From Chlorella sorokiniana (taxonomy: Eukaryota > Chlorophyta > Trebouxiophyceae > Chlorellales > Chlorellaceae): a stretch of 64,000 nucleotides of DNA. Position 1 is the first letter of the stretch; the number at the start of each line of letters is the position of its first letter. Shown here in pieces: positions 34,395 through 45,768 of the stretch. Made by a program: the position numbers and the translations under genes. The notes under the pieces were generated by a model. It was not told where the DNA came from, searched no databases, and was given only the letters and a program-made list of their open reading frames with translations. The DNA is taken from NCBI GenBank assembly GCA_025917655.1, contig CP084619.1, forward strand, positions 2,337,001 to 2,401,000. The letters run 5' to 3'.

Positions 34395-37300
34395 ATGAAC
34401 AAAGGGCTGCTGCTGGCGCTGTGCGCCCTCTGCCTGTGTCACCAAGCAGCAGGCTTCATAAGAGTTTTCGGGTGGGCCTGGCTCTTTCCCTGGGCCCACA
34501 GGCTGCTGCTGTGCTACCCAGCAGGCAACTTAGGAGGCCAGCAGCTGGGCAATTCCCCAGCTTCTGTTAACTCCAAGACTGCTTCTGAGACGTTTCCTCA
34601 AATCCGGCAGGACGAGTTTTGCGGATGAGGACTGCAAGGAGTTTGCCTTTGTGGGGGCAAACACGTGAGCTTGGGGGATTGAGGCTGCACATGTAGCGGT
34701 GTGCAGCAGGACGGGGAGCAGAGGCGGCGGGTGGTACGCTGCAGCCGGTCGCTGCCTTACACTGACTGCGTGCCTGCCTGCTGCCTTGTTGCAGCTGGCG
34801 CATGCTGGAGGCTCAGGGCGGCATGACGGGTGTCCAGGTTTGCTGGCACGCCGCCGGTTGGAGCGGCACGCCGTGCCCGTCCCGCCTGCTTCCATCCTGC
34901 AACGGCTGATGCCACATTGCATGGCTGCCGGCCCAACCTTGGACCTGCCTTGCCACCCGACCCTCTCGCCCTCCATGCTCACGTGCGCCTGTGCCCTGCG
35001 CCCCAGGTGAACGGCAAGAACCCGGCCACCAACCTGCTGGACACCGCCGCCGCCCTCAACCTCACCGTGCTGCGCGTGTTTGCAACCGGCGTGGAGCCCG
35101 AGCTGCAGCTGCAGACAAAGCCAGGTGGGCTGGGCTGGGCTGCAAGCTGCGTATGTGAACAGGCAGTTACTCCGCGCAAACGCGACCTGGATGAGCCAAG
35201 CCGCCCAAGCACGGAAACAGCCGCCCTGCCTGCTCAGTTTGCTCAACCTCACGGCAAAGGGGCTTGTGGCAGGGGGGTCACATTGCTCTGCCCCTCTGGC
35301 CTGATGGTTGCATTCCTTTGGCCTGCCGGCCCTCCCTCCCTACACCCCCTTCCACAAACCCCCGCCCCTCCTCAGGCGTCTACAACCAGGAGGCGCTCAA
35401 GGCGTTGGACCAAGTGGTGGCTGACGCCGCCGACCGCGGCCTGCGCCTGGTGCTCATCCTGGCTCGCAACTGGGGCGGCCCCGACTCACGCGCACAGGTG
35501 GGTCGGGCTGGAGACGCGCAGAGCACTGGCATGCTGCCCAGTGATGAGGAGTCGCAGTGCCCGGGTGGAGCTTTGGGGGCGGAGCCTGCGCTGATGGTCG
35601 CCTGGCCGTGCATTCGCCCTCTTTGCCTGCTGCAGTATGCGAGCTGGAACGGGCTGCAATCCCCAGACGACTTCTATGCCAGCCCAAGCGCCCGTCAGCA
35701 GTACAAAGACCACGGTGTGGGGCCCCAGGCTGTACTTCATTTCGCAGGGGCAGTGCACTGCACTCGGCATCCATTATGCTGCACTTTTCGGCGAACTCAG
35801 ATCCTTGGCCTCACCGCTGGCTAATTGCTTCCTGTTGCTCCCGTCGCAGTGGCGTTCATGGTGAACCGTACCAACACCGTCAACGGGCGCACATACCGGT
35901 GGGGCACGCGCTGCTGCATTTGCTGCCCATGTCGCACTCACGCAGCGAAGCCGGCCACTTCTGCACGTGCCTCCCCTGCACGTCTCCCCGCCCGCCGCCC
36001 CCCCCCAATCCTCACACACGCGTGCATGCAATCTGGCCACACACTCCTACTCGCGCTGTGATGCCGGGCCATCATGCTATGGCGCTGACGTACCTGCACA
36101 CCCCTCCGCATGCAGCGACGACCCCGCTATCTTCTCTTGGAACCTGATGAATGAGCCCCGTGCGCCCAGTCAATGCATTTTGCTGGCTCAGCCAAGCATA
36201 CTCGGCTTCACTTGCAGTGGTTTAGCGGTCTTTTGTAATCTGTGCTTCCCCTCTTCCTCGGTGCCTTCAGGTTTCTTCGGCAATGGGTCAAGCGATCCCT
36301 GCTCCAAGAACCCGCAGCAATGCACAGACACACTTCAGGCGAGCCTGCAGCCTCTGCTGCTGGGTAGCGAGCTGCTGCCTGCTACTGCCGCGCTGGTGTG
36401 GCCCGCAGCAAGCGCTTGTTTTCACCTTAACTGTTCGTTTGCAGCGGTTGCACGGGCCCCCTTTTGATCATGTGCTGGCCTGGCAGGGCGCTGCTGCCTG
36501 GTCACGGTATGATGCCACATGGCTGCCCTGGATCCGCCAAGTCCTGCCCACGCTTGACGCGGCGCCAGCCGTGCACCCGCCCACATTGCAGTCTTGGATA
36601 GAGGAGATGTCGGCCTTCCTCAAGTCTCAGGACCCCAACCATTTGATCACAATCGGGAGGAGGGGTTCTACAGCGATGGCGGGTCAAACGGCGACAACCC
36701 GCAGCCCAACAGCAGTGAGGGGCTGGCGCGGGCCGGGCAAATGGACAGCTGCGGCCATGTCACTTGCTTTCCAGCGATCAACGCTGGGGCTGGGGCTGGA
36801 ATGCCAGGGGTGGAGCGCAGGCGGGCTGACAGGCTAATGGGGGATCACTTTGGACAGTGTGTGCTGCTGGGCACAAACACTTCCAGGGCTTAATCACTGG
36901 CGTGGCTGCCCCTCCCTCTTGCGTCGCAGACTGGGCCCCCGCCACCGGCCAGGACTTCATCGCCAACCACAACATTGACAGCATCGACTACGCTGCCTTC
37001 CACATGTGGCCGGGTGCGCTGGGGGAAACAGTGGTGGGCTGCACTACCTATGCGGGTCGGGCTGGGGGTGACAGGCACGGGGCCTAACAGGTGCGCCCCC
37101 ACCCCCACCCCACCTTTATCCTGCCGGCTGCCATCTGCTTGGTGCCCACGGCCGCCCTTTTCTCTGCCCCCTGAGTTGCCTCTTGCACCATCTTGTTGCA
37201 GACAACTGGAATGTTAGCACCGAGTTCATACAGTCCTGGATTGCAAGCCATGAGGCAGCGGCCCGCAACATGAACAAGGCAAGGGCCCGAGGGGCAGGGA

Positions 37301-37698
37301 GTGGGGGAGAGATGCAGCCGTGCACACATGCAGAAGGCCGTTTATAGCGATGATGAGGACACACACAACATGGTGCAACAGAAAACAGCCCCCCCCACAC
37401 ACACACACACACACACTCACCTCCACCCCCACACACTCACCCCCGCAGCCGCTGGTGCTGGAAGAGTTTGGGAAGAATGTGACGGACCAGAACCCCTCCA
37501 CCATTGAGCGCGTGCGCAACCCTGTGTTCAGGACGGCCATGGGCGCGTTGAACAGCAGCCTGCAGAGCGACGGCGTGCTCAAGGGGGCCATGTACTGGAT
37601 GTACGACCCGGTGCTGGTGGACCAGTCATCCCCCGGGTGGGAGGAGTACAACCAGGACCAGGTGGGTGGACACGGGGGCATGTGCTGGCGGGGGGTGT

Positions 37699-37729
<31 letters not shown>

Positions 37730-38161
37730 GGGTACCCACCGCTGGGGGGACCACGAGGCTAGACGGTTTCGAATGGTTTCTGTCCTGATTTGTCGCGGGA
37801 GCAAGGCTTGCCTGTTTGTGACCTCTTGGGCGCCCCCTGCCTGCCTGCCACCGCAGGTCTTCCCCCCCGCCAGCTCCACCATGAGGGAGATCATCCAGCC
37901 CACGGCCCAGCGTGCGGCGCAGTACAAGGCCTCGGTGAGGCGGCACGCCTGCCTGCCAGAGTGGGCAGTGCTGCCACCTGCGTGCAGAAGACACACGCTG
38001 CCAGGACGAGGAGCTGTTTGCGGCGAGGCGAGCGCCCCACCCCAAGCACTCACATGTGCCTTGCTTCCGCCTGGCTTCTACCCCCACAGGTGCCCGGCTG
38101 CACGCCCGAAGGCTCGCAGGCCCCCGCCGGCAGGAGGCTGCTGCGCGCGCTGCGCCCGTAG
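34395..38161 (+). CDS. Secreted GH5_7-type glycoside hydrolase (endo-beta-mannanase-like)
   Basis: The start at 34395 gives the signal peptide MNKGLLLALCALCLCHQAAG. About 12 exons follow. RTSFADEDCKEFAFVGANT and WRMLEAQGG are the conserved opening. NLLDTAAALNLTVLRVFATG, YNQEALKALDQVVADAADRG, LVLILARNWGG and VAFMVNRTNTVNGRTYR come next. The acid/base block is PAIFSWNLMNEPR (Glu of NEP, about 36156). DPNHLITIGEEGFYSDG, SIDYAAFHMWP and the nucleophile block PLVLEEFGKNVTDQ (second Glu, about 37464) complete the active site. GAMYWMYDPVLVD and a short C-terminal extension end at RALRP. The frame slips once, at the G run 36655-36657. The intron before PLVLEEFG has a GC donor. Endo-1,4-beta-mannosidase activity is inferred from the family. 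Confidence 0.88.
37279..37448 (+). other. GC-AG intron
   Basis: The exon ends ATGAACAAG and the intron begins GCAAGG; the acceptor is CCCGCAG at 37442-37448. Joining gives NMNK-PLVLEEFGK in phase 0, which matches the usual K-P-x-x-x-x-E-F-G of the family. A GT donor a few bases downstream (GGGAGTGGG) would add extra residues and fits less well. Confidence 0.6.
37389..37416 (+). repeat. poly(C)-(AC)n simple repeat
   Basis: A C run followed by about ten AC units, ending roughly 30 bases before the acceptor of the GC-AG intron. Confidence 0.9.
37691..37732 (+). repeat. (GT)n-poly(G) simple repeat with a G tract of about 20
   Basis: The repeat lies about 30 bases after the donor of the next intron of the same gene. 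The exact length is likely to be unreliable given the homopolymer problems in this window. Confidence 0.9.
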
Positions 38162-38505
38162 CGCGTCCCCTGGCATTCTGCCAGCACAGGCGTACCGCAC
38201 GCCTTTTGGCTGCGCCGTTTCTGTTGACCCCTGAATCAGTTAGGTAGCCCAGGCCTGGTGGCCCATTCTGGTTTGCCGGTTAAGCCACCTGCCCAGCCAA
38301 GCAACTGCTATCAAGCTTGCCGAGCAACATTAGTCTTCGGGACCCCAGCGCAGCGCATGCACAGCGGCCGTGCGCAGCCGATGCGTGTGGGGTGTTTAAC
38401 GAATGGAAGTCCTGATTCCTTTCGCGACAGCAAATGAACAGGCCGTGTAACCACCGCTGCATGCTCATTGCTGGTTGCCAGGCCCAGCCGCGGGCATCTC
38501 TTCCG
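38162..38505. terminator. Convergent 3' region, TGTAA at 38446-38450
   Basis: The end of the mannanase gene faces the end of the SET-domain gene. A plus-strand TGTAA at 38446-38450, about 285 bases past the mannanase stop, is a candidate polyadenylation signal. Confidence 0.4.
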
Positions 38506-40053
38506 TCAGCGCCGGCTTTCGGGCGGCACAAAGCCAAAGTTGAGCAGCATGTTGAGGGGGAGGTGCCCGCCACGTAGGAGATGCAGAGCTCGGAGCCGCT
38601 GGACAGCTCAGCCGGTGCGCCACGGTGCTGGCTGTACACCGCCGCGCACTCCTGCCCAGAAACAGTGGTGTATCTGTGAAGGGAGCCAGGCAGGGTGGCA
38701 GGTCAAGGCAACGATCATTGATTCACGGCAACAATCATCACGAGGCGGACGGGGGTTGCAGCATGTGCTGCAGGGCGGCAGGCAGACCAAGCGCGGCGGA
38801 TGATGCACAGCGCACCCCTCAGGCGTGGCCGCATGCTGCCGGTGGTTGCAGAGGTCGATGAACGGCAGCAGCGCCAGGTCGGCCCCTGCGCACAGGCGGA
38901 CTGCGGCAAGCCTGCGTCCCACGTGCTAAAGAAGTTGTGCCTACTGCCTCCAGGCCACGCTTGCACGATACCCAGCAAGCAGGGCTGCCACAGCGAGCCC
39001 CGCCGCTCAACCGACACAAAACAGGGCTGCCACAGCTGCAACCACAGCTCACCCGAGCCAAAGCAGCGAGACACAACATGTCCCAAGGCCCAGCGCAAAT
39101 CCACCGCGCTCACGCCCAGCTCGGTGCCCCAAGCGGCCGCCGCTGCGTCCACTCGGCCCTGCACCGCATCGGCCGCCGCCCGCACCCTGGGGCCCCAGTC
39201 TGCCGCCATGCTGCCCAGGGCGGCCAGCTTCGCGCCCAGCTGGTCTTGGCTCAGGGCCCAGCCGCAGGGTATGTCGCTGGGCAGCGCCGCGATGTAGGGC
39301 TGCCAGGGGCTGCCCGGGCCCTTGCTCCGCTCAGCAGCCAGCAGCAGCGCCAGTAGCAGGGAGGGGTCAGGCGGCTCTTGCTGCCGCTGGCTTACAGGCC
39401 ACCAGCCCTGGCGTCTCGCTGAGGCTCGAGACAGAACTGGGCCCAGCCGCTCCCTGGCAGCCGCGGTGGTCAGCAGCAGATGCTCCGGCACGGCAATTAG
39501 CGGCTGCCGGTCAGCGCTTGCCTTCGAAACAGACTCTCGAACGACGATACCCCTGCAACACAATAATCTGGGCAAGTTAAGTCTGCTGAAACATGCGAGG
39601 TGCAATGGAAAGGGGCTGATAGCCCAGGCTGGCATGAGCAGCAGCCGCACCCAGCAGCGCGTGCCTGCCGTGCGGGGTTGCCAGCGAAAGATGGAGCGCG
39701 GGGTGAACAAAACCTCCCCGTCCTCAATCCATCCGCGCAGCTGTTGTCCAAGCGCGCTGGTCCTGGCCTCGGCCTCATCGGCAGCGCCTGCATGTCCAAG
39801 CTCAAAGGAGGGCAACGAGGGCACGCCAGGTGGTAGGACAGGCTGCGCCGGCAGCGGTGGCGGGAGGATCGAATCGCTTGAATGTGCAGCTTCAGGCGAG
39901 CTCACCAACGCATGCTGGCACAGTTTTCGTTGGAAGCAATGCAACAGGCGTTGAGGGCTGAGGCCGCCTTCGCGAAGGCATGGCGGGCTTTGCAAACTCT
40001 CGCTTGAAACATGATCCGGCTAACGACATGGCAAATCGGTTTCTAGATCGCAT
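38506..40053 (-). CDS. SET-domain protein-lysine methyltransferase, RLSMT-like
   Basis: The gene encodes a split-SET methyltransferase like the Rubisco large-subunit methyltransferase group. The ATG at 40053 opens MRSRNRFAMSLAGSCFKREF, a basic, Ser/Ala-rich leader that looks like a plastid transit peptide; an intron or frame slip follows near 39900. The SET-N part is GIVVRESVSKASADRQPLIA with VPEHLLLTTAAARERLGPVL, then DPSLLLALLLAAERSKGPGS with PWQPYIAALPSD. The insert includes LRWALGHVVSRCFG. The SET core continues with LALLPFIDLCNHRQHAATPE (the N-H motif that holds the cofactor) and GSELCISYVAG. The end, LPLNMLLNFGFVPPES, reads one frame away as if one base were missing at 38556-38568, giving a stop at 38506. 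The substrate is unknown; Rubisco or aldolase are family precedents. Confidence 0.75.
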
Positions 40054-40539
40054 TGCGAGAGGAGCAAGGACTACAAAGAGGGTCTCCGGCACAGCGCAGC
40101 GTCAGCGTGCAGCGCAGAATTGTGCCAGCAGGATGTCCAAGAAGCCCTAAGCCAACCCTGAAGAGGCTACTTTGATTCCTTAATGCGAGTAGGAAAGTGT
40201 TGCCGTTCAGCTGCAGTTTGATCAATCTCTGGACTGCCCCGCACCAGTTCTGCCCACATGCCGTGTAACCTTGCTGCGGTCAGAATGGCAGGTGGGTGCT
40301 GTTGAGGTGAGTCACACAAACGGACGGATAGAAAAGTTTCAAAGGAAAGGGGACATGTGTGCATTAGAGGATCAAAGATGTATCGATACGGAGACGGTCT
40401 TAACACGAGTTTGTATGTGATGGTGGCTGCATTGAACAGTGCGTGTGGGTGCAAGGGTGGTGGTGCGGATGGCGGCTGCTGCATGCTGCGCAAGCACATA
40501 TCTTGCACGGATGCATCACGGAACAATCATATTAGAAAG
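40054..40539. other. Low-GC intergenic region
   Basis: About 490 bases of low GC between two minus-strand genes. A 119-codon minus frame at 40526-40167 overlaps it but shows no similarity. It likely holds the SET gene promoter and the 3' end of the RNA-binding gene. Confidence 0.35.
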
Positions 40540-40819
40540 CTAGAAAGGCACCCCAGAACAGCAATCTGCCACTACAAGGGGCTGACGATACATGCTTTGC
40601 GCAACACGCATGAGCATGGCAAATACTTGAGGAGAGGGGTGCTGCTGCAGTCCGCTGAGGCCTGATAGGAAACATAATAGGCCATTCAACGATGGCGCTG
40701 GAGGCTCAGCATGCCAACTTGACAGAGCATGCGCAATCCACTCTGCTTGTTGCGGACCGGGCCAGGAAGGGACCACCAGAACGCTTGGTTGCTCTTTTGC
40801 GGCAGCGCGCAGGCAGCTT
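40540..40819 (-). other. Candidate extra 3' exon of the RNA-binding-protein gene
   Basis: On the minus strand a C/CA-rich tract (40885-40828) leads to an ACAACCGCCAG acceptor at about 40820, the same layout as other introns here. Beyond it lies an open frame with coding-like sequence (KEQPSVLVVPSWPGPQQAEW, QVFAMLMRVAQSMYRQPLVV) ending at 40540. It may be the true last exon of the RRM gene, whose frame otherwise stops at 40936. No domain is recognisable. Confidence 0.35.
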
Positions 40820-40827
40820 CTGGCGGT

Positions 40828-40885
40828 TGTGTGTGTGAGGGGGGTGGGGGGGGGGGGGGGGGGGGGTGGGGGGGGGAGAGGGGGG
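40828..40885 (+). repeat. (GT)n-poly(G) tract
   Basis: GT units and a long, nearly pure G tract on the plus strand. Read on the minus strand it is C/CA-rich and sits just before a possible splice acceptor. Confidence 0.9.
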
Positions 40886-40935
40886 CACATCTGCTGGTAG
40901 TGTGCCTGCTCGTCGTGCTGCCAGGCTGCATCTGT

Positions 40936-43666
40936 TCAGCTGAGGGAGGTGTGCGAGGTGGCAGCGTTCGACCTCGGCCTGCCGGGCTGGATCTCGCAGG
41001 ATGCTCGCCGTTCACTGCCTGGTCGTGCAGCATGGTCACCGCCCTCCGCATCGGGTGTAGCTCGGCCGCCACTGCCGCTGGGTGACAGCTGCGCATCCTG
41101 GGGATGGCAAGCAGGTGCCGCCTGGCAGTCTGCATTGGCTGGCGGGCCTGCTGCGCTGATGGGCCCCGCATCAGGCGCTTCGTTCATACTGGGTTCAATG
41201 ATGGCTGAAGAAACTGCCCTTCCAACTGCGCTGTCTCTGCCTGCTTCACGTTCAATGTGCTGCACCACGGCAGTAGCACGACTGGCGCGGCCAGCCCCTG
41301 CTGTCGAGTTGCCACCGTAAAAGGCGACGGGTGCAGGGTTGCCCTCCTGAGGCTGCGGGAGGTCCTGCACAGGCTGCAAGCGCGGCACAGCAGCGGGGTC
41401 GAGAGAACCGCCCTCATCACGGCCAGCCGACACATTTGGATGAGCGGGCACTTCAGCCGACTGCTGCCAGGCGGGCTGCCAATGCTGACCCTGCGGCTGC
41501 GGTGGGGCTACATCCCAGATCTGAAAGCGGCCCATGGTGTCAGCCCTGGGCATGCCTCCTGTCAGGTAGCAAGCGGGGTCCCCGCCGGCCGTTCCGCCAG
41601 CTGGCACCAGCGCTGCACCAGGGGTGTAGAGCCCCATCGGGTAGCAGTACATGACTGGGCTGCCGACGTGAAAGCCTGCACCCAGACACCAAGGGTGCAC
41701 TGTAAGGGCCCGGGCACACTTTGCAGCATGCCTGCACATACAAGCTGTGCAACCAACAGATGCGCTGGTGCCTGCGCCCTTTCTGCAGAGCCTCCCAGGC
41801 AGCCTTTGCCCAGAGCCTGCTGCATGCCCAAAGGCACGGCAACAGGGACGTTGAGCGGCAGCTGCATGTCACGGCGGGCCTCACCCTGGAGGACAGCAGT
41901 CGGCGGCAGCGTGGCCAGCGGTGGAGGGGACGAAGCAGCCATCATTACGCCGTGCCCATAGCTGCCGTACTGCTGCTGGCCAACCTTGTACCACCACGGT
42001 GCAAATGCGCCGCTGACGCCAACTTGGTAGCTGGAGCTTGGGAAGGAGCTCCACTGATCACTTCCCTCCCAGCCTGCAGCATGACTGTGCTGCTGTCGCT
42101 GCAGGCGCCACGCCCACGAAACCCGGAGCTGCCGCCCCGCCAGCTGCACGGCGGCAGAAAGGACAGCAGCATGTGTGCAGCTTGGGGTGGGGATCGTGAC
42201 AGTCATGCGGCATGCCCGCACTGCATGCGAAAGACGAGGTGAGTACCGGCCCCACCTGCTGCCCGTTGACGCCTTGCAGCGCAGAGTGTGCCTGCTCGCT
42301 GCTTGCAAAACGGATAAAGGCGCAGCCCCTGCATAGGCACGTTGGGATCAGGCTTGCATGAGACCACTCATCCTCAGATGACATAGCAAGGATGATGCAT
42401 CGGCGGGCTGCCATCGACCAGCAGTGCAGGATTGCCAACGCAGCTGCTTGGCAACACGTGGTGAGCAGCTCGCCTGCTGGTGCCGTCTGCGTGCCGCGGG
42501 ATCCTGATCATCACGATGCCCTGCTGCCGCCCAAACAGCCCAAGGAGCATGTCCTCGTCCACCAAGGGCCTGCGCACCGGGATGAGGTGGGGTGGGGAGA
42601 GTCAGCAGGTAGGGCATGTGCAAGACACATCTACCTGCGATGCCTGATCGCATCGTGCCTGGGAAAGGTGCAAGCTGAGTGGAGGTGGCAGCTGAGGGCC
42701 AGCGGATCAGGCACCAGCGAGGAAGCGCACCCCAGCGGCCTGATGAACAGCGTGTCTGTGGACAGCTCCCCGGCGGTGATGCCTGGTGCCCGGCCTGCTG
42801 CGACGCTGCCTGCCAGACGCGCACTTTGCACTCCGCCGTTGCACCGGCTGGCAACGCGGGGTGTAATGCCGAGCGCGCCGTGCTGCTGGGCACTGCTGCC
42901 TCACCTTGCTTCTGCCCCTCAGGCTGCGCCTGCACGTCTCTGTCTGTTATTGACCTCTCGTTATGTGCTGGTGATACCGTGACGCCCTGCCCATCAATCT
43001 CCAAATCTGAGCTCAGGCTCAGGGCGGCCCTCATGCCCTCCGCATCCACAAACGTCACAAAGGCAACGCCTGCGCTGCGCCCTTCCCGGTCCACCACTAT
43101 GCGCAGTCGTTTGATGGGAGCCGCTGCGCTGAACACCTCAGCCACCCGCTCAGCGGTTGTCTCGGGCAGCAGGCCGCGCACCTGCGCAGGGCAGTAGTAT
43201 GTTAGGCTTGATGGGGATTGTCAATTCATCCAGGACACAATAGATGGCAGCAAAGACAGCTGACAGGATGTCGGCTGCATGCCTGCGCACCAGCTGAGGC
43301 CCTTTGCGATTAAAGAAGCTCACCACAATGGCAGGCTTGGGACTCGTTTTCTTCCTGTCTGCTGCTCGAGCTCGACCACCACCTGCAAATCACACTGGAT
43401 CGGCGGCGGGTGAGAGCGGCTGGCGGACCTGGGTGTCGCCAAGCGTGAGCGGGGGCCCAGGGCAGCTTGTGGACATATGCATTGGCCCAATATGCAAACA
43501 AGAGCCGTGCCTGGCCAAAGTTTTGGCGGTGCTGAGGGTTGGATTGGCTTTGCTGAGCGGCGTAGTGACCGTACTGGTCATCCAGCACCTCAACAAGCGG
43601 TGCGTACCCTTCCCAAATGCACTCACAGAAAGTCTGAGAACTAGTAAGGCGGTCGCCTGAAGCCAT
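40936..43666 (-). CDS. RNA-binding protein with two RRM domains
   Basis: RRM1 starts at the exon junction near 43184. KTSPKPAIV joins VRGLLPETTAERVAEVFSAA, followed by IKRLRIVVDREGRSAGVAFV and TFVDAEGMRAAL, which hold RNP2 and RNP1. RRM2 is DTLFIRPLG, then PLVDEDMLLGLFGRQQGIVM with IRIPRHADGT, then GCAFIRFASSEQAHSALQGV. The link between the RRMs slips frame at the C run 42768-42771. The C-terminal half is Pro/Gln/Gly/Ala-rich (VGQQQYGSYGHGV, FHVGSPVMYCYPMGLYTPGA) without a domain and reaches a stop at 40936; a further exon may follow. At the 5' side a 270-codon open frame reaches 44128. I start the gene at the ATG at 43666 (MASGDRLTSS), but this is a guess. The family cannot be named beyond two RRMs. 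Confidence 0.7.
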
Positions 43667-44232
43667 GGCCGTGCTGAGGGCGTCTGTGCCCTGAGGCACA
43701 ACTGCCCGGCTACGACCGGCGATGAAAGGAGGGAAAGCGTGAAATGAACAACAAACTGCCTGCCACGCTTGCAGCCACCCTGATACTTCAGCTTGAAGTG
43801 TGGTATTGAACCCCGCGCTCAGGGGTAGGCTTGCGCTTACACAATTAGAAATGAAGCCAAATCGACTCCGTACGCGTTGGGTTGAACAGTCAGATGTAGA
43901 TGAACTGCCGCACGTACGCAGTACAAGGCGCTGTACATATTGAACAAGGCATTGGTTGGCGTCCGTAGGCGCGGTGCCCTGCACTTGCAAAGGGGTCAGC
44001 CAGCTCACCTTCTCTGCGTTGGTGTTCAATACCTGGGTACATTGGTTCCACACTGGTGTTGGCGTGAGTGGGGGAGGGGGTGGAGGGTGTGACAGAGAAA
44101 GAGAAGAAATGCTGAAGTGCTGTGTCAACAGTGATGCTCGTAGGCGGCCTAATCGTGTGATATGGCCGATGAATACTAATTAACAAGATACACATCCTGG
44201 CCTCATTTGTTTAAGTTGCTGCCTGTAGTGGC
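43667..44232. other. Region between the RRM gene and the Fanzor-like gene
   Basis: Lower GC than the genes. A minus-strand frame continues open through most of it and may contain 5' exons of the RRM gene. On the plus strand I found no exon that would supply the missing N-terminal domains of the Fanzor-like protein. Confidence 0.35.
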
Positions 44233-45732
44233 ATGCCGTACTTACACGGACAGCATCCACACATGGGGCAGGATGGCAGCCGGCGGCGGCGCTCTGGCAG
44301 GCACAGGCCGCCGCCGCCGCCGCCGCAGCGGTCCAGCAGGCGCAGCAGGTGGCGGCGCTCTGGCAGGCGCGGGCCGCCGCCGCCGCCGCCGCGGTCCAGC
44401 AGGCGCAGCAGGCGGCGGCGCTCTGGCAGACGCAGGCCGCCGCCGCCGCCGCCGCCAGCCAGCGGGCGCAGCACCAGGAGGCTGACCTGTCGGACTTCAG
44501 GGGGCGGAACGACGTGCTGCGCTGGGGATTGGACCCTGGCATGCGGGACGCCTTCACCGCCGTCAACCAGCACGACGGCAACCCGAGGGCGGAGCGGGCA
44601 GGGCCGGCTGGCGGCGGGCAGCGGCAGCCCACAGGACGGCGACCGGGCCGGACCGCAAGGCAGCGGCGAGGCCTGCGGTTCCTGGCTGCCGGCCAACTGT
44701 GGCGGCCCAAGGGACGGCGACGGCGCCACACCGCGAGGCAGCGGCGCGCAGCGCGCAGGCGGCGACGCCGTGCAGCGCAGCGGGGCGGGGGCCCAGGGGA
44801 CAGGTCAGAGGGCAGGTCCATGGTCAGGTGCAGCACAGTCGAGTACCTGGAGACGTCCCGCCAGCGCGCGGACAAGCGGTGGCGGGAGCAGCGCCTGGCC
44901 GCGGAGCAGGGGCTGGAGGGGTGGCAGTCTGCCATTCCCTCGGCGCAAACAGGCAGCGTGGCCAGGCTGCGGGCCCGGGTGCAGTACCTTGTCGCCCCCT
45001 GCACGGCCCACCCGCCCTGCAGGAGGCGCTCGACTTCTACCACAAGAAGGCCTGGCGCTGCAAGCTGTGGAGCGCCTACAGCCGCAAGCAGAGCGTGCTG
45101 GAGGCGCTGGCGCGGCGGATCACCCAGGGCCGCGCCCGCAGGACGTGCTCGTCGGCTTTGGCAGCGCCTCGGTGGGCTACCGCAGCCCCATCAGCCGCCC
45201 GGCAAATTCCCCACCAAGGAGTTTGCGCGGGTGCTGGGGCGCCATGCCAGGGTGGAGATGGTGGACGAGTACCTCACCAGCAGCCACTGCTCCAAGTGCG
45301 TGGCCGCGGGCGTCGACCCGCAGCTCTCCAAGCTCAGACCGTTCAGGCGGCCAACTGTCGTTAACTCCCACCCATTGAAAGTGTGCAACCACTGTTCAAC
45401 GGTGAGCTGGTGCCAGCCTGCGGTGCACCTGCTGGCGCAGCACCTGCCCCCGCCGCTGTGCCCTGGTCAGACGTCGACGCTGCCCCCCCCCACACACACA
45501 CACACACACCCACCCTTCCCTCCTTGCCGCCGCGCAGGTGTGGAACCGCGACATTAATGCTGCCAAGAACATGCTCACGCTGCTGAACTGCCTGGTGGAA
45601 GGCGAGGAGCGCCCCCGCTGCGGCGCCAAGCTCCCCAACGGGCTGAAGGCGACCCCATTGTCGCCGGGCTGGAGGCGACCGAGGAGCATCTGCTGGCGGA
45701 GGAGGAGGCCGAGGTGCAGGGCGTGGCAGCAG

Positions 45733-45768
<36 letters not shown>

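Noticed and set aside
43310-44128. A separate 272-codon minus-strand gene upstream of the RRM exons
   Set aside because: The frame is open but has no recognisable domain, contains plausible internal splice sites, and part of it is better used as 5' exons of the RRM gene.
44349-44500. Reading the GCC/GCG-rich repeats as a non-coding microsatellite only
   Set aside because: The repeats keep one open frame, have 63-66 bp periods divisible by three, and lead directly into the RuvC-I motif.
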